A DNA stretch of 16,658 nt from Bacteroidales bacterium (GCA_017554135.1 JAFZIX010000216.1:1-16658), one strand, 5' to 3'. Counted from the first letter of the stretch, positions 6,526 to 13,439 are shown. A program made the numbers and translations. Notes: generated by a model not told the origin, from the letters alone.

Positions 6526-7319
6526 ACTGGCTTGAAGCATTGATTCTCGGCCTGGTTCAGGGCCTTACCGAATTCCTCCCCGTCAGCAGCAGCGGGCACC
6601 TGGCTATAGGACGTGAGATTCTTGGTGTCGAGGCTTCCGGCGACCTGGTTTTCGAGGTGGCGGTGCATGCGGCCACCGTGCTGAGCACGATAGTAGTTTT
6701 CCGGAAAGAGATCTGGAAACTGCTGCAGGGGTTCTTTAAGTTCAAGATGAACGACGAGACCGATTATATCCTGAAGATTCTGGTGTCGATGATTCCAGTA
6801 TTCGTGGTGGGCATGTTTTTCAAGGATTACGTGGAGGAACTGTTCGCTTCGCTGATGGTGGTCGGCATTGCTCTGCTGGTGACGGCCCTGCTGCTTTTCT
6901 TCTCGGATTTCGCTTCCAAGAAGGCGCAGGCGGAGAACCCCGCCCGCAACGGCATAAACTGGTGGCAGGCGCTGGTGGTCGGCATAGGCCAGGCCTGTGC
7001 GGTGATCCCCGGGCTTTCGCGTTCCGGCACCACCATCTCCACGGGCCTGATTTGCGGAGTCAAGAGGGATGTAATGGCCCAGTTCTCGTTCCTGATGGTG
7101 CTGGTCCCCATCCTTGGAGAAGCCTTCCTGGACGTGGTGGGAGGGGATATGGCAGCATCTTCCATAGGCGTGCTGCCGCTTATCGTGGGCTTCCTGGCGG
7201 CGTTTGCTTCCGGGCTTTTCGCCTGCAAGGTGATGATTGCGCTGGTGCGCCGCGCCCGCTTGAGTTGGTTCGCGCTCTACTGCGCCATCGTGGGCGTGCT
7301 GGTTCTGTTTTTTGCGTAG
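6522..7319 (+). CDS. uppP: Undecaprenyl-diphosphatase UppP (BacA family)
   Basis: UppP removes a phosphate from undecaprenyl diphosphate on the outer face of the inner membrane, recycling the lipid carrier for peptidoglycan and other glycans; high levels give bacitracin resistance. At 265 residues it matches the family length and is strongly hydrophobic, with about eight TM segments. Both signatures are intact: QGLTEFLPVSSSGHL with Glu17, Ser23/24 and His26, and GLSRSGTTIS with Arg167. The start overlaps the DUF3098 stop by 4 bases. The stop TAG is directly followed by the lpxH ATG with no gap. Placement after ftsX and DUF3098 is common in Bacteroidales. Confidence 0.97.
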   Translation: MNWLEALILGLVQGLTEFLPVSSSGHLAIGREILGVEASGDLVFEVAVHAATVLSTIVVFRKEIWKLLQGFFKFKMNDETDYILKILVSMIPVFVVGMFFKDYVEELFASLMVVGIALLVTALLLFFSDFASKKAQAENPARNGINWWQALVVGIGQACAVIPGLSRSGTTISTGLICGVKRDVMAQFSFLMVLVPILGEAFLDVVGGDMAASSIGVLPLIVGFLAAFASGLFACKVMIALVRRARLSWFALYCAIVGVLVLFFA

Positions 7320-8039
7320 ATGGAAAGGTCCAAGATATACTTCGTGGCGGATGTCCATCTGGGGCTGGATGCCAACGATCCCGCGGCGCGCGAGGAGCGT
7401 TTCGTGCAGTGGCTCCGCAGCATCCGTACCCCCGAAACCAAGGCCCTTTGGTTGCTGGGGGATATCTGGGACTTCTGGTATGAGTACCGAGACGTTATCC
7501 CCCGCGAGGGCGTCAGGGTGCTCAGCGAACTGATCCAGATGGTGTCCGAGGGGATAGAGGTGGTGTTCATGCCCGGCAATCACGATATCTGGTGCTACTC
7601 TCTTTTCGAGAGCCTCGGAATCCGCAAGGCGGAGCAGACGCAACTGCTGGAGATGGATGGCAAGACCTTCCTGCTGGGCCATGGGGATGGCCTCGGCGGC
7701 GCCAAATGGGGCTATCGCCTGATGCTGAAGATCTTCCACAGCCGTGTGTGCCAGGTGCTCTTCAACCAACTCCATCCCTGGCTGGCCTACCGCTTCGGCA
7801 CCGACTGGAGCAATTCCAACCGCCGCAAGCACGGGGGCTACAAGTTCTGTGGCGCGGATGAGCCGTTATATAAGTTCTGTCTGGATAAACAAGCGGATTA
7901 TTTCATCTTCGGCCACTTCCATGACGCCGTTGACATGGCGTTGCCTTCCGGCGCCCGCCTCATAGTCCTCAAAGACTGGATCGGCGACCCCGCCCCCCAC
8001 TACGCCGTGTGGAACGGCAGCGCTTTGGAAATAAAGTAG
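7320..8039 (+). CDS. lpxH: UDP-2,3-diacylglucosamine diphosphatase (LpxH-like)
   Basis: This is a 239-residue calcineurin-like metallophosphoesterase. LpxH hydrolyses UDP-2,3-diacylglucosamine to lipid X, the fourth step of lipid A synthesis, at the inner membrane surface. The dimetal motifs are complete: DVHLG (Asp11, His13), GDIWDFW (Asp48), GNHD (Asn87, His88), GHGDG (His121) and GHFHD (His199, His201). The GDIWDFW form, the Trp/Tyr-rich segment after it and the insertion at 125-175 fit LpxH rather than a generic phosphoesterase. The start ATG abuts the uppP stop, implying coupled translation. In many Bacteroides genomes truB and queA occupy the place after uppP. It converges on the DUF4294 gene with only 2 bases between stops and no obvious terminator. 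Confidence 0.9.
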   Translation: MERSKIYFVADVHLGLDANDPAAREERFVQWLRSIRTPETKALWLLGDIWDFWYEYRDVIPREGVRVLSELIQMVSEGIEVVFMPGNHDIWCYSLFESLGIRKAEQTQLLEMDGKTFLLGHGDGLGGAKWGYRLMLKIFHSRVCQVLFNQLHPWLAYRFGTDWSNSNRRKHGGYKFCGADEPLYKFCLDKQADYFIFGHFHDAVDMALPSGARLIVLKDWIGDPAPHYAVWNGSALEIK

Positions 8040-8041
8040 GA

Positions 8042-8809
8042 TTAATCTCCCTGCTCTTTCAGGATTTCTTTGGCTTCTTTCAGGCCTTTGCGCATGAGGT
8101 CTTCCTCGCTGCGCTGTTTACGACGCTCTTCGCGGGATTTGACCGTGCTCTGGAGGCGTTCGCGTTTGATGACGGTTTTCTTGGGATAGTCGAAGAAAAT
8201 AGCGAAGTAGAATGAATCCCAGTGGCCTTTGTTCCAGATACCGACCAGTTCCTCCAGTTTGGCGTCTTCACCCTGGGGGTCGTAGCGTTTTTTCAGGTTC
8301 TGCCCGAATAATTTGGCGATGAACTGCCAGAAGTTGGCGGAAAAAGAACTGCGGTATTCCTTGATGATTTCGAACGGAGGGATGCCGCATTCGCGGTCTA
8401 CCAGGCGCATCAGCACCACCCCCTGCGAAATGGTCATGTGCTTTATGTCGCTCGCGAAGATGTCGAAGAGTTCGAACATTACGTCCCGGGTATAGGCGTT
8501 GCGCTCGCCGCGCTTGGTGGCGTCGACGGCCAGCACGCTGTCTACCTGGGCCATCATTTTCTTGCCCGCAAGGGCGTAGGGATAAACCTTGTTGAAGTTA
8601 TAGACCAGTTTGTACTGGCGGCGCCAGTCGCCCTTTTTGAGCCTTGTTCCCTTGGGGAAGCACCACACGGGATCTATCTGGTCGACGAAGAGGGTATCTC
8701 CGTTCTCATCAACGTAGTAGTACATCGGATATCGCTCCTTGCTTTTCTTCTGGGAGAAGGCAGGGGAGCATACCAGAATACACAGTATTAACAGCACTAT
8801 CTTTTTCAC
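8042..8809 (-). CDS. DUF4294-family exported protein
   Basis: This protein has 255 residues if it starts at GTG 8809. A basic start and hydrophobic core (KKIVLLILCILVCSPAFS) form a signal peptide that probably ends at AFS-Q, so the product is periplasmic or outer-membrane associated. The body fits DUF4294: YKLVYNFNKVYPYA, the helical TISQGVVLMRLVDRE segment, and SANFWQFIAKLFGQNLKKRYDP. The last 40 or so residues are highly charged and probably helical. The frame extends to a TTG at 8866, but GTG 8809 is preferred because it yields a clean signal peptide and because a TACCTTTG promoter element lies between the two. The predicted mRNA is then almost leaderless. Function of the family is unknown. 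It stands alone, convergent with lpxH and divergent from the ribosomal operon. Confidence 0.82.
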   Translation of the reverse strand: MKKIVLLILCILVCSPAFSQKKSKERYPMYYYVDENGDTLFVDQIDPVWCFPKGTRLKKGDWRRQYKLVYNFNKVYPYALAGKKMMAQVDSVLAVDATKRGERNAYTRDVMFELFDIFASDIKHMTISQGVVLMRLVDRECGIPPFEIIKEYRSSFSANFWQFIAKLFGQNLKKRYDPQGEDAKLEELVGIWNKGHWDSFYFAIFFDYPKKTVIKRERLQSTVKSREERRKQRSEEDLMRKGLKEAKEILKEQGD

Positions 8810-8814
8810 GGTCG

Positions 8815-8843
8815 CAAAGGTAACAAAAAATTTTTTCACCAAA
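8815..8843 (-). promoter_or_regulatory. Putative promoter of the DUF4294 gene
   Basis: On the minus strand TTTG (8843-8840), a 17-base spacer and TACCTTTG (8822-8815) form a Bacteroidota-type promoter. The -7 element ends 5 bases before GTG 8809, so transcription would begin at or next to the start codon. The same TACCTTTG precedes the GT5-like gene. Confidence 0.55.
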
Positions 8844-8919
8844 CTCGTAAGTGCTTGAAAAATCAAAAGTTGACTATTCGTTTTTTGTGTCGAAAATGCT
8901 CAAAATTTTTGCCAAAGTC

Positions 8920-8950
8920 CTTGCGCGTAAAGAAATTTTTTGTAACTTTG
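8920..8950 (+). promoter_or_regulatory. Putative promoter of the rplP ribosomal operon
   Basis: TAACTTTG (8943-8950) is a full -7 match, identical to the acpP element. The best -33 candidate is CTTG at 8920-8923 with a 19-base spacer, one mismatch from TTTG. AT-rich runs (GAAATTTTTT) lie between. This is the only plausible promoter for the operon in the window. Confidence 0.65.
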
Positions 8951-8956
8951 CATCCC

Positions 8957-9038
8957 AAAAATCCGCCCTGTAATAGCGTAAATCGCTGATTATCAAGGAT
9001 TTGGCCAGAAAATTTATTATTTTTAAAATAACAGTAAA
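8957..9038 (+). promoter_or_regulatory. Leader of the rplP operon with small inverted repeats
   Basis: The predicted 5' leader of about 80 bases holds a short hairpin AGCG-TAAAT-CGCT (8975-8987) and an AT-only palindrome TTATTTTTAAAATAA (9017-9031) just 7 bases before the rplP ATG. Neither looks like a terminator. A regulatory role is possible but unsupported beyond position. Confidence 0.3.
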
Positions 9039-9458
9039 ATGTTACAACCTAAGAGAACAAAGTTTAGAAGGGAACAGAAGAACCGCATGAAGGGAATGTC
9101 CCAGCGCGGCAATCAGCTCGCATTCGGTTCCTTCGGTCTTAAGAACCTCGAGAACTGCTGGCTCACCGCTCAGCAGATTGAGGCTGCCCGTCAGGCCATC
9201 ACCCGTCACATGAACCGTGAAGGTCAGTTGTGGATCAGGGTATTCCCTGTGAAGCCGGTCACCAAGAAACCTCTCGATACCCGTATGGGTAAGGGTAAGG
9301 GCGATCCCTACGGATTCGTTGCTCCTATCACCCCCGGCCGTATCATTTTCGAGGCAGAGGGCGTTTCCCTCGCCATCGCCAAAGAGGCAATGCGCCTTGG
9401 CGCAAACAAGCTCCCCGTTGCGACCAAATTCATCGTTCGCAGGGATTATGTGGAATAA
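9039..9458 (+). CDS. rplP: 50S ribosomal protein L16 (uL16)
   Basis: L16 binds 23S rRNA near the peptidyl transferase centre and A-site tRNA. The 139-residue product has the family start (MLQPKRTKFRREQKNRM), the TRHMNREGQLWIRVFP segment, the MGKGKG motif and a C-terminus ending KFIVRRDYVE. Length is normal. It is the first gene of the operon here, 89 bases after a predicted promoter element, whereas in most bacteria rpsC directly precedes it. The A-rich sequence before the ATG (AACAGTAAA) has no Shine-Dalgarno motif and fits Bacteroidota initiation. Confidence 0.98.
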   Translation: MLQPKRTKFRREQKNRMKGMSQRGNQLAFGSFGLKNLENCWLTAQQIEAARQAITRHMNREGQLWIRVFPVKPVTKKPLDTRMGKGKGDPYGFVAPITPGRIIFEAEGVSLAIAKEAMRLGANKLPVATKFIVRRDYVE

Positions 9459-9464
9459 TTTAAT

Positions 9465-9469
9465 GGAGG
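9465..9469 (+). promoter_or_regulatory. Shine-Dalgarno-like GGAGG before rpmC
   Basis: GGAGG sits 10 bases before the rpmC ATG in the 21-base gap after rplP. It is unusual for Bacteroidota genes. Confidence 0.55.
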
Positions 9470-9479
9470 AATCAGAACA

Positions 9480-9674
9480 ATGAAAGCAGCAGAAGCACGC
9501 GAAATGTCTGTAGCAGACCTGCGCGACCGCATCCAGGTCGAGAAGGGAAATCTCGACACCATGAAGATCAATCATGCAATTTCTCCATTGGAGGACACTT
9601 CCAAATTCAAGAAACTCCGCAAGGATATTGCTCTGATGATCACGATCCTCGCTGAAAAAGAAAAACTGAACTAA
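9480..9674 (+). CDS. rpmC: 50S ribosomal protein L29 (uL29)
   Basis: L29 is a small helical protein at the exit of the 50S peptide tunnel, next to L23, where signal recognition particle and trigger factor dock. The 64-residue product shows the two-helix pattern of the family: AREMSVADLRDRIQVEKGNL, then a central turn, then FKKLRKDIALMITILAEKE. Family consensus residues (ELR-type and RKDIA) are present. It is preceded by a GGAGG motif and followed after 13 bases by rpsQ, the universal order. Confidence 0.96.
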   Translation: MKAAEAREMSVADLRDRIQVEKGNLDTMKINHAISPLEDTSKFKKLRKDIALMITILAEKEKLN

Positions 9675-9687
9675 ATCAAGCAGACTT

Positions 9688-9942
9688 ATGGAAAGAAATC
9701 TTCGTAAGGAAAGACAGGGCGTCGTGGTCAGCAACAAGATGGATAAGACCGTCGTAGTTGCAGTAGAACGCAAAGAGAAGCATCCCCTTTATGGGAAGTT
9801 CGTGAAAAAGACCACAAAGTTCGTTGCTCACGACGAGAAGAACGAGTGCGGTGAAGGCGATACCGTCCTCATCATGGAGACCCGTCCTCTCAGCAAGACC
9901 AAGAACTGGAGAGTTGAAAAAATCGTTGAAAAAGCCAAGTAG
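9688..9942 (+). CDS. rpsQ: 30S ribosomal protein S17 (uS17)
   Basis: S17 is an OB-fold primary binder of 16S rRNA in early 30S assembly. The 84-residue product has the family signature: RKERQGVVVSNKMDKTVVV at the N-terminus, then HPLYGKFVKKTTKFVAHDE and a CGEGDTVLIMETRPLSKTK segment. Length is typical. It ends 2 bases before rplN, and its start has no Shine-Dalgarno motif, unlike rpmC before it. Confidence 0.98.
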   Translation: MERNLRKERQGVVVSNKMDKTVVVAVERKEKHPLYGKFVKKTTKFVAHDEKNECGEGDTVLIMETRPLSKTKNWRVEKIVEKAK

Positions 9943-9944
9943 TT

Positions 9945-10310
9945 ATGATACAGCAGGAAACACGTTTACAGGTGGCCGACAACAGCGGAGCAAAGGAAGT
10001 CCTTTGCATCCGTGTGCTTGGCGGAACTCACCACCGCTATGCAACTGTGGGCGACACCATCGTCGTCGCAGTGAAGAGTGCGATTCCTGGCGGCGACGCC
10101 AAGAAGGGTACAGTCTCCAGGGCTGTAGTCGTGCGCACCAAGAAAGAAATCCGCCGCGCCGACGGTTCTTATATCCGTTTCGACGACAATGCATGTGTTC
10201 TTCTGAACAATGCCGGCGAACTCCGCGGAACCCGTATCTTCGGCCCCGTTGCCCGAGAACTCCGCGAGAACTACATGAAGATCGTTTCACTGGCACCGGA
10301 GGTCCTTTAA
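9945..10310 (+). CDS. rplN: 50S ribosomal protein L14 (uL14)
   Basis: L14 lies at the subunit interface, contacts 16S rRNA in bridges B5/B8, and is the docking site of the silencing factor RsfS. The 121-residue product begins MIQQETRLQVADNSGAKEV and carries the basic AVVVRTKKEIRRADG segment and the conserved FDDNACVLLN and GTRIFGPVARELR motifs. It is complete and standard in length. The 2-base gap to rpsQ suggests coupled translation. Confidence 0.98.
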   Translation: MIQQETRLQVADNSGAKEVLCIRVLGGTHHRYATVGDTIVVAVKSAIPGGDAKKGTVSRAVVVRTKKEIRRADGSYIRFDDNACVLLNNAGELRGTRIFGPVARELRENYMKIVSLAPEVL

Positions 10311-10322
10311 TACATCAAGATT

Positions 10323-10652
10323 ATGAAAAAGCTCAAGATAAAGAAAGGCGACACCGTGTATATCAATTCCGGTAACGACAAAGGAAAGACCGGCAAGGTC
10401 CTTTCCGTGCTCAAAGATGAAGACCGCGTGATCGTCGAAGGCGTGAACATGGTCAGCAAGCACACCAAACCCAATTCCAAGCAGCCCCAGGGTGGTATCA
10501 TCAAGCAGGAGGCCGCTATCCACATTTCCAACGTGAATCTTCTCGATCCCACCAGCACCGCAGCCAAAGCCGTTCCCACGCGCGTAGGTTATAAGGTAGT
10601 CGATGGCAAGAAGGTCCGCGTAGCAAAAAAATCAGGACAGGAGATTAAGTAA
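10323..10652 (+). CDS. rplX: 50S ribosomal protein L24 (uL24)
   Basis: L24 starts 50S assembly by binding the 5' end of 23S rRNA. The 109-residue product opens with a KOW motif (KKGDTVYINSGNDKGKTGKV), followed by EGVNMVSKHTKPN, PQGGIIKQEAAIHISNV and a C-terminal basic VGYKVVDGKKVRVAKKSG. This is the normal domain order and length for the family. It ends 2 bases before rplE. Confidence 0.98.
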   Translation: MKKLKIKKGDTVYINSGNDKGKTGKVLSVLKDEDRVIVEGVNMVSKHTKPNSKQPQGGIIKQEAAIHISNVNLLDPTSTAAKAVPTRVGYKVVDGKKVRVAKKSGQEIK

Positions 10653-10654
10653 TT

Positions 10655-11272
10655 ATGGCAAAGAAAGCAACAGCAGATCAGCAGAAGGCCCCCAAGGGTT
10701 ACGTTCCTGCTCTGAAGAAAGCCTATAAGGAGGAAATCGTTGACAAACTCGTCAAGCAGTTCTCCTATACTACCCCTATGGAAGCTCCCCGCCTCGTGAA
10801 GATCACCATCAACGAAGGCGTCGGCGATGCCACCCAGGACAAGAAACTTGTCGAGGATGCCGCCGAGGAACTCTCCCTCATCACCGGCCAGAAGGCTGTC
10901 ATCACCATCTCTCGTAAAGACATCTCCAACTTCAAGCTCCGTAAAGGAATGCCCATTGGTTGCAAGGTTACCCTGCGCGATGTCAAGATGTACGAATTCC
11001 TCGAGAAACTCATCCGTGTCACCCTCCCTCGTATCCGCGACTTCAACGGTATAGCCGAGAATATGGACGGCCGTGGCAACTACACCCTTGGCATCAAGGA
11101 GCAGATCATCTTCCCCGAGATCGACATCGACAAGAACCCCCGTATCCACGGAATGGAGATCACTTTCGTCACCACAGCCAAGTCCGACGAGGAGTGCAAG
11201 GCTCTTCTCGCCGCATTCGGTCTGCCTTTCAAGAAACATAACAACTATGAGATATGGCAAAAGAATCAATGA
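10655..11272 (+). CDS. rplE: 50S ribosomal protein L5 (uL5), extended at both ends
   Basis: L5 binds 5S rRNA with L18 and contacts the P-site tRNA. The core is clear: ITINEGVGDA, ITGQKAVITISRKDISNFKLR, MPIGCKVTLRD, LPRIRDFNGI and GNYTLGIKEQIIFPEID. At 205 residues it exceeds the usual 180-185. A Lys/Ala/Gln-rich N-terminal extension of about 17 residues (MAKKATADQQKAPKG) precedes the normal helix, and after the usual GLPFKK ending there is an 11-residue tail encoded over the start of rpsN. The genes overlap by 19 bases in different frames. The N-terminal ATG is the only Met in the extension, so it is probably real. Confidence 0.97.
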   Translation: MAKKATADQQKAPKGYVPALKKAYKEEIVDKLVKQFSYTTPMEAPRLVKITINEGVGDATQDKKLVEDAAEELSLITGQKAVITISRKDISNFKLRKGMPIGCKVTLRDVKMYEFLEKLIRVTLPRIRDFNGIAENMDGRGNYTLGIKEQIIFPEIDIDKNPRIHGMEITFVTTAKSDEECKALLAAFGLPFKKHNNYEIWQKNQ

Positions 11273-11523
11273 AAGCCCGCGAAGTAAAGCGCGCAAAGCT
11301 GGTTGCCAAATACGCCGAAAAGAGGAAGGCCCTCAAGGAGGCTGGTGACTGGGCAGCTCTCGACAAGCTCCCCAAGAACGCATCCCCCGTCCGTCTTCAC
11401 AATCGTTGCTCTCTTACCGGTCGTCCCAAGGGATACATGCGGGCATTCGGCCTCAGCCGTATCCAGTTCCGCGAGATGGCCAGCAACGGTCTCATCCCGG
11501 GTGTAAAGAAGGCAAGTTGGTAG
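11254..11523 (+). CDS. rpsN: 30S ribosomal protein S14 (uS14), zinc-free form
   Basis: S14 assembles late in the head of the 30S subunit near S3 and S10. The 89-residue product is the longer zinc-independent type: it has a single Cys (NRCSLTGRPKGY) and no paired CxxC motifs. It begins MAKESMKAREVKRAKL and ends GLSRIQFREMASNGLIPGVKKASW reading the family consensus without a gap. The ATG lies inside the rplE tail (19-base overlap), so translation probably depends on terminating ribosomes. Confidence 0.98.
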   Translation: MAKESMKAREVKRAKLVAKYAEKRKALKEAGDWAALDKLPKNASPVRLHNRCSLTGRPKGYMRAFGLSRIQFREMASNGLIPGVKKASW

Positions 11524-11543
11524 AATATTAAAAGAATAACGAT

Positions 11544-11939
11544 ATGACTGATCCCATCGCAGATTTCCTCACCAGGATCCGTAATGCCTATCTGGCAGGT
11601 AAGAAGGTCGTGGAGATTCCCTCTTCCAAGATGAAGGAAGCTCTCACCAAGATCCTGTGCGAGAAAGGATACATCCTCAGCTACAAGGTAGTTGAAGGAA
11701 CTCCGTACAACACCATCAAGATCGCCCTCAAGTATCATCCCGAGACCAAGATGCCCGCCATCAAGAAGATCGAGCGCGTATCCACCCCCGGCCTCAGGCA
11801 GTACACCGACGTGGAGAACATGCCGCGCGTCCTGAACGGACTCGGCATCGCTATCATCTCCACCTCCAAGGGCCTTGTCACCGACAAGGAAGCCAAGGAA
11901 CTCGGCGTAGGCGGCGAAATCATATGCTACGTATATTAA
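11544..11939 (+). CDS. rpsH: 30S ribosomal protein S8 (uS8)
   Basis: S8 binds helix 21 of 16S rRNA and in E. coli also represses the spc operon at the rplE leader. The 131-residue product starts MTDPIADFLTRIRNAYLAGK and carries the family motifs IPSSKMKEALTKIL, YILSYKVVEG, RVSTPGLRQY and GIAIISTSKGLVTDKEAKELGVGGEIICYVY. It is complete. The 20-base gap before it is A-rich without a Shine-Dalgarno motif. Confidence 0.98.
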   Translation: MTDPIADFLTRIRNAYLAGKKVVEIPSSKMKEALTKILCEKGYILSYKVVEGTPYNTIKIALKYHPETKMPAIKKIERVSTPGLRQYTDVENMPRVLNGLGIAIISTSKGLVTDKEAKELGVGGEIICYVY

Positions 11940-11959
11940 TATTATAAAGAACAAAACAA

Positions 11960-12520
11960 ATGTCACGAATTGGTAAATTACCTGTAAACCTTCCGGCCGG
12001 AGTGAGCGTGCAACTCCTCGACGGCAACGTTGTGAAGGTGAAAGGACCTCTTGGTGAGATGAGCCAGAAAGTTGATCCGGACATCACCGTCACCATTGAG
12101 GACAACGAGATTAAATTCACCCGCCCGACGGACCAGCCCCGTCACCGCAGCATGCACGGTCTCTACCGCGCTCTGGTGCACAACATGGTGGTCGGCGTGA
12201 GTGAAGGATTCACTATCAAGCAGGAACTCGTCGGTGTCGGCTACCGCGTAGCCGTCCAGGGTCAACTCCTGATCTTCTCTCTCGGTTATTCCCACGAGAT
12301 TCACATGATGCTTCCCGCAGAGGTGAAGGCCGAGGTTCCCGAGATCAAGAAGGGTGAGACCCCCAAACTGGTGCTCAAGAGCTGCGACAAGCAGTTGGTA
12401 GGCCAGGTTGCCGCCAAGATCCGCTCATTCCGCAAGCCTGAACCTTATAAGGGCAAGGGTATCAAGTTCGTTGGTGAACAACTTCGTCGCAAGGCAGGCA
12501 AGACTGCTGCTGCTAAATAA
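11960..12520 (+). CDS. rplF: 50S ribosomal protein L6 (uL6)
   Basis: L6 sits near the GTPase-associated centre and the sarcin-ricin loop. The 186-residue product has the two tandem beta-alpha domains of the family, starting MSRIGKLPVNLPAGVSV, with ALVHNMVVGVSEGF and the C-terminal rRNA-binding signature PEPYKGKGIKF. The C-terminus is basic (KAGKTAAAK). The ATG is preceded by an A-rich stretch (AACAAAACAA), a typical Bacteroidota initiation context. Confidence 0.98.
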   Translation: MSRIGKLPVNLPAGVSVQLLDGNVVKVKGPLGEMSQKVDPDITVTIEDNEIKFTRPTDQPRHRSMHGLYRALVHNMVVGVSEGFTIKQELVGVGYRVAVQGQLLIFSLGYSHEIHMMLPAEVKAEVPEIKKGETPKLVLKSCDKQLVGQVAAKIRSFRKPEPYKGKGIKFVGEQLRRKAGKTAAAK

Positions 12521-12521
12521 A

Positions 12522-12526
12522 GGAGG
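12522..12526 (+). promoter_or_regulatory. Shine-Dalgarno GGAGG before rplR
   Basis: AAGGAGG ends 8 bases before the rplR ATG. The local string GGAGGACAGAATTATGGCA is nearly identical to that before rpmD. Confidence 0.6.
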
Positions 12527-12534
12527 ACAGAATT

Positions 12535-12897
12535 ATGGCATTAAGTAGAATAGCAAGAAGGAAAAGGATACACTACCGTATCCGCAAGCACGTGAACGGC
12601 ACCGCAGAGCGCCCGCGTCTTGTAGTCTTCAGAAGCAACAAGCAGATCTATGCTCAGGTGATCGACGATGAGGCAGGCAAGACTCTTGCCGCTGCTTCGT
12701 CCAACGACAAGGTCCTTGCAGTGGAATGCAAGGGCAAGTCCGGCATCGAGGCCGCAGCAATCGTCGGAAAGGCAGTTGCAGAGCGCGCACTTGCAGCCGG
12801 CATCACCACCGTCAGTTTCGACCGCGGAGGATATCTCTTCCACGGACGTGTTAAAAGTTTGGCAGACGCTGCCCGTGAAGGCGGCCTCATATTCTAA
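12535..12897 (+). CDS. rplR: 50S ribosomal protein L18 (uL18)
   Basis: L18 binds 5S rRNA together with L5 in the central protuberance. The 120-residue product begins with a basic segment (SRIARRKRIHYRIRKHV), followed by the ERPRLVVFRSNKQIYAQVIDD core and the C-terminal FDRGGYLFHGRVKSLADAAREGGLIF, all typical of the family. It has one of the four clear Shine-Dalgarno motifs in this operon, 8 bases from the ATG. Confidence 0.98.
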   Translation: MALSRIARRKRIHYRIRKHVNGTAERPRLVVFRSNKQIYAQVIDDEAGKTLAAASSNDKVLAVECKGKSGIEAAAIVGKAVAERALAAGITTVSFDRGGYLFHGRVKSLADAAREGGLIF

Positions 12898-12908
12898 TCC
12901 ACAAGACT

Positions 12909-13427
12909 ATGGCAAATACTAATGTTAAAAGAGTCAAGACGTCTGACCTCGAATTGAAGGACAGGCTCGTCGCCATCCAGCGTGTGACCAAGGTCACCAA
13001 AGGTGGTCGCCACTTCCGCTTTGCCGCCATTGTCGTCGTAGGTGACGAAAACGGCGTTGTGGGATATGGTCTTGGAAAGGCCAACGAAGTCACTGCAGCC
13101 ATTGCCAAGGGTGTGGAAGATGCAAAGAAGAACCTGGTGAAGGTTCCCGTCATCAACACCACCATCCCTCACGAGCAGGAGTCCGCTTTCGGCGGCGCCC
13201 GCGTGTTCATGAAGCCCGCTGCTCCCGGTACCGGTGTCAAGGCCGGCGGTGCAATGCGTGCCGTGTTCGAGAGCGCAGGCATCCAGAACGTTCTCGCAAA
13301 GAGTAAGGGTTCATCCAACCCTCACAACCTCGTGAAGGCAACTGTTGCCGCTCTTACCGAAATGCGCGATGCATACACCGTCGCCGGTCTGCGCGGTATT
13401 CCTATGAATAAGGTTTTTAAAGGCTAG
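12909..13427 (+). CDS. rpsE: 30S ribosomal protein S5 (uS5)
   Basis: S5 lies at the mRNA entry channel, contributes to translational fidelity, and is the target of spectinomycin-resistance mutations. The 172-residue product has the N-terminal double-stranded RNA-binding-like domain (FRFAAIVVVGDENGVVGYGLGKANEV) and the C-terminal domain with GAMRAVFESAGIQNVLAKSKGSSNPHN. The end (AGLRGIPMNKVFKG) matches relatives. Its TAG stop overlaps the first base of the rpmD Shine-Dalgarno motif. Confidence 0.98.
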   Translation: MANTNVKRVKTSDLELKDRLVAIQRVTKVTKGGRHFRFAAIVVVGDENGVVGYGLGKANEVTAAIAKGVEDAKKNLVKVPVINTTIPHEQESAFGGARVFMKPAAPGTGVKAGGAMRAVFESAGIQNVLAKSKGSSNPHNLVKATVAALTEMRDAYTVAGLRGIPMNKVFKG

Positions 13428-13431
13428 GAGG
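13427..13431 (+). promoter_or_regulatory. Shine-Dalgarno GGAGG before rpmD
   Basis: GGAGG begins on the last base of the rpsE stop and ends 8 bases before the rpmD ATG, allowing reinitiation by ribosomes leaving rpsE. Confidence 0.6.
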
Positions 13432-13439
13432 ACTGAATT

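Noticed and set aside
6423..7832. Long open minus-strand frame (469 codons) opposite uppP and lpxH
   Set aside because: It lies wholly antisense to two well-identified genes, is rich in His/Gln/Glu as expected from reading GC-rich membrane-protein codons backwards, and has no recognisable domain or promoter.
8039..8044. Terminator between the convergent lpxH and DUF4294 genes
   Set aside because: Only 2 bases separate the stops, and I saw no GC-rich inverted repeat with a U-run near either gene end.
9042..9773. Long minus-strand frames opposite the ribosomal genes (also 10589-11296 and 13564-14091)
   Set aside because: All are antisense to essential ribosomal genes whose products match at full length; codon bias creates stop-free opposite frames.
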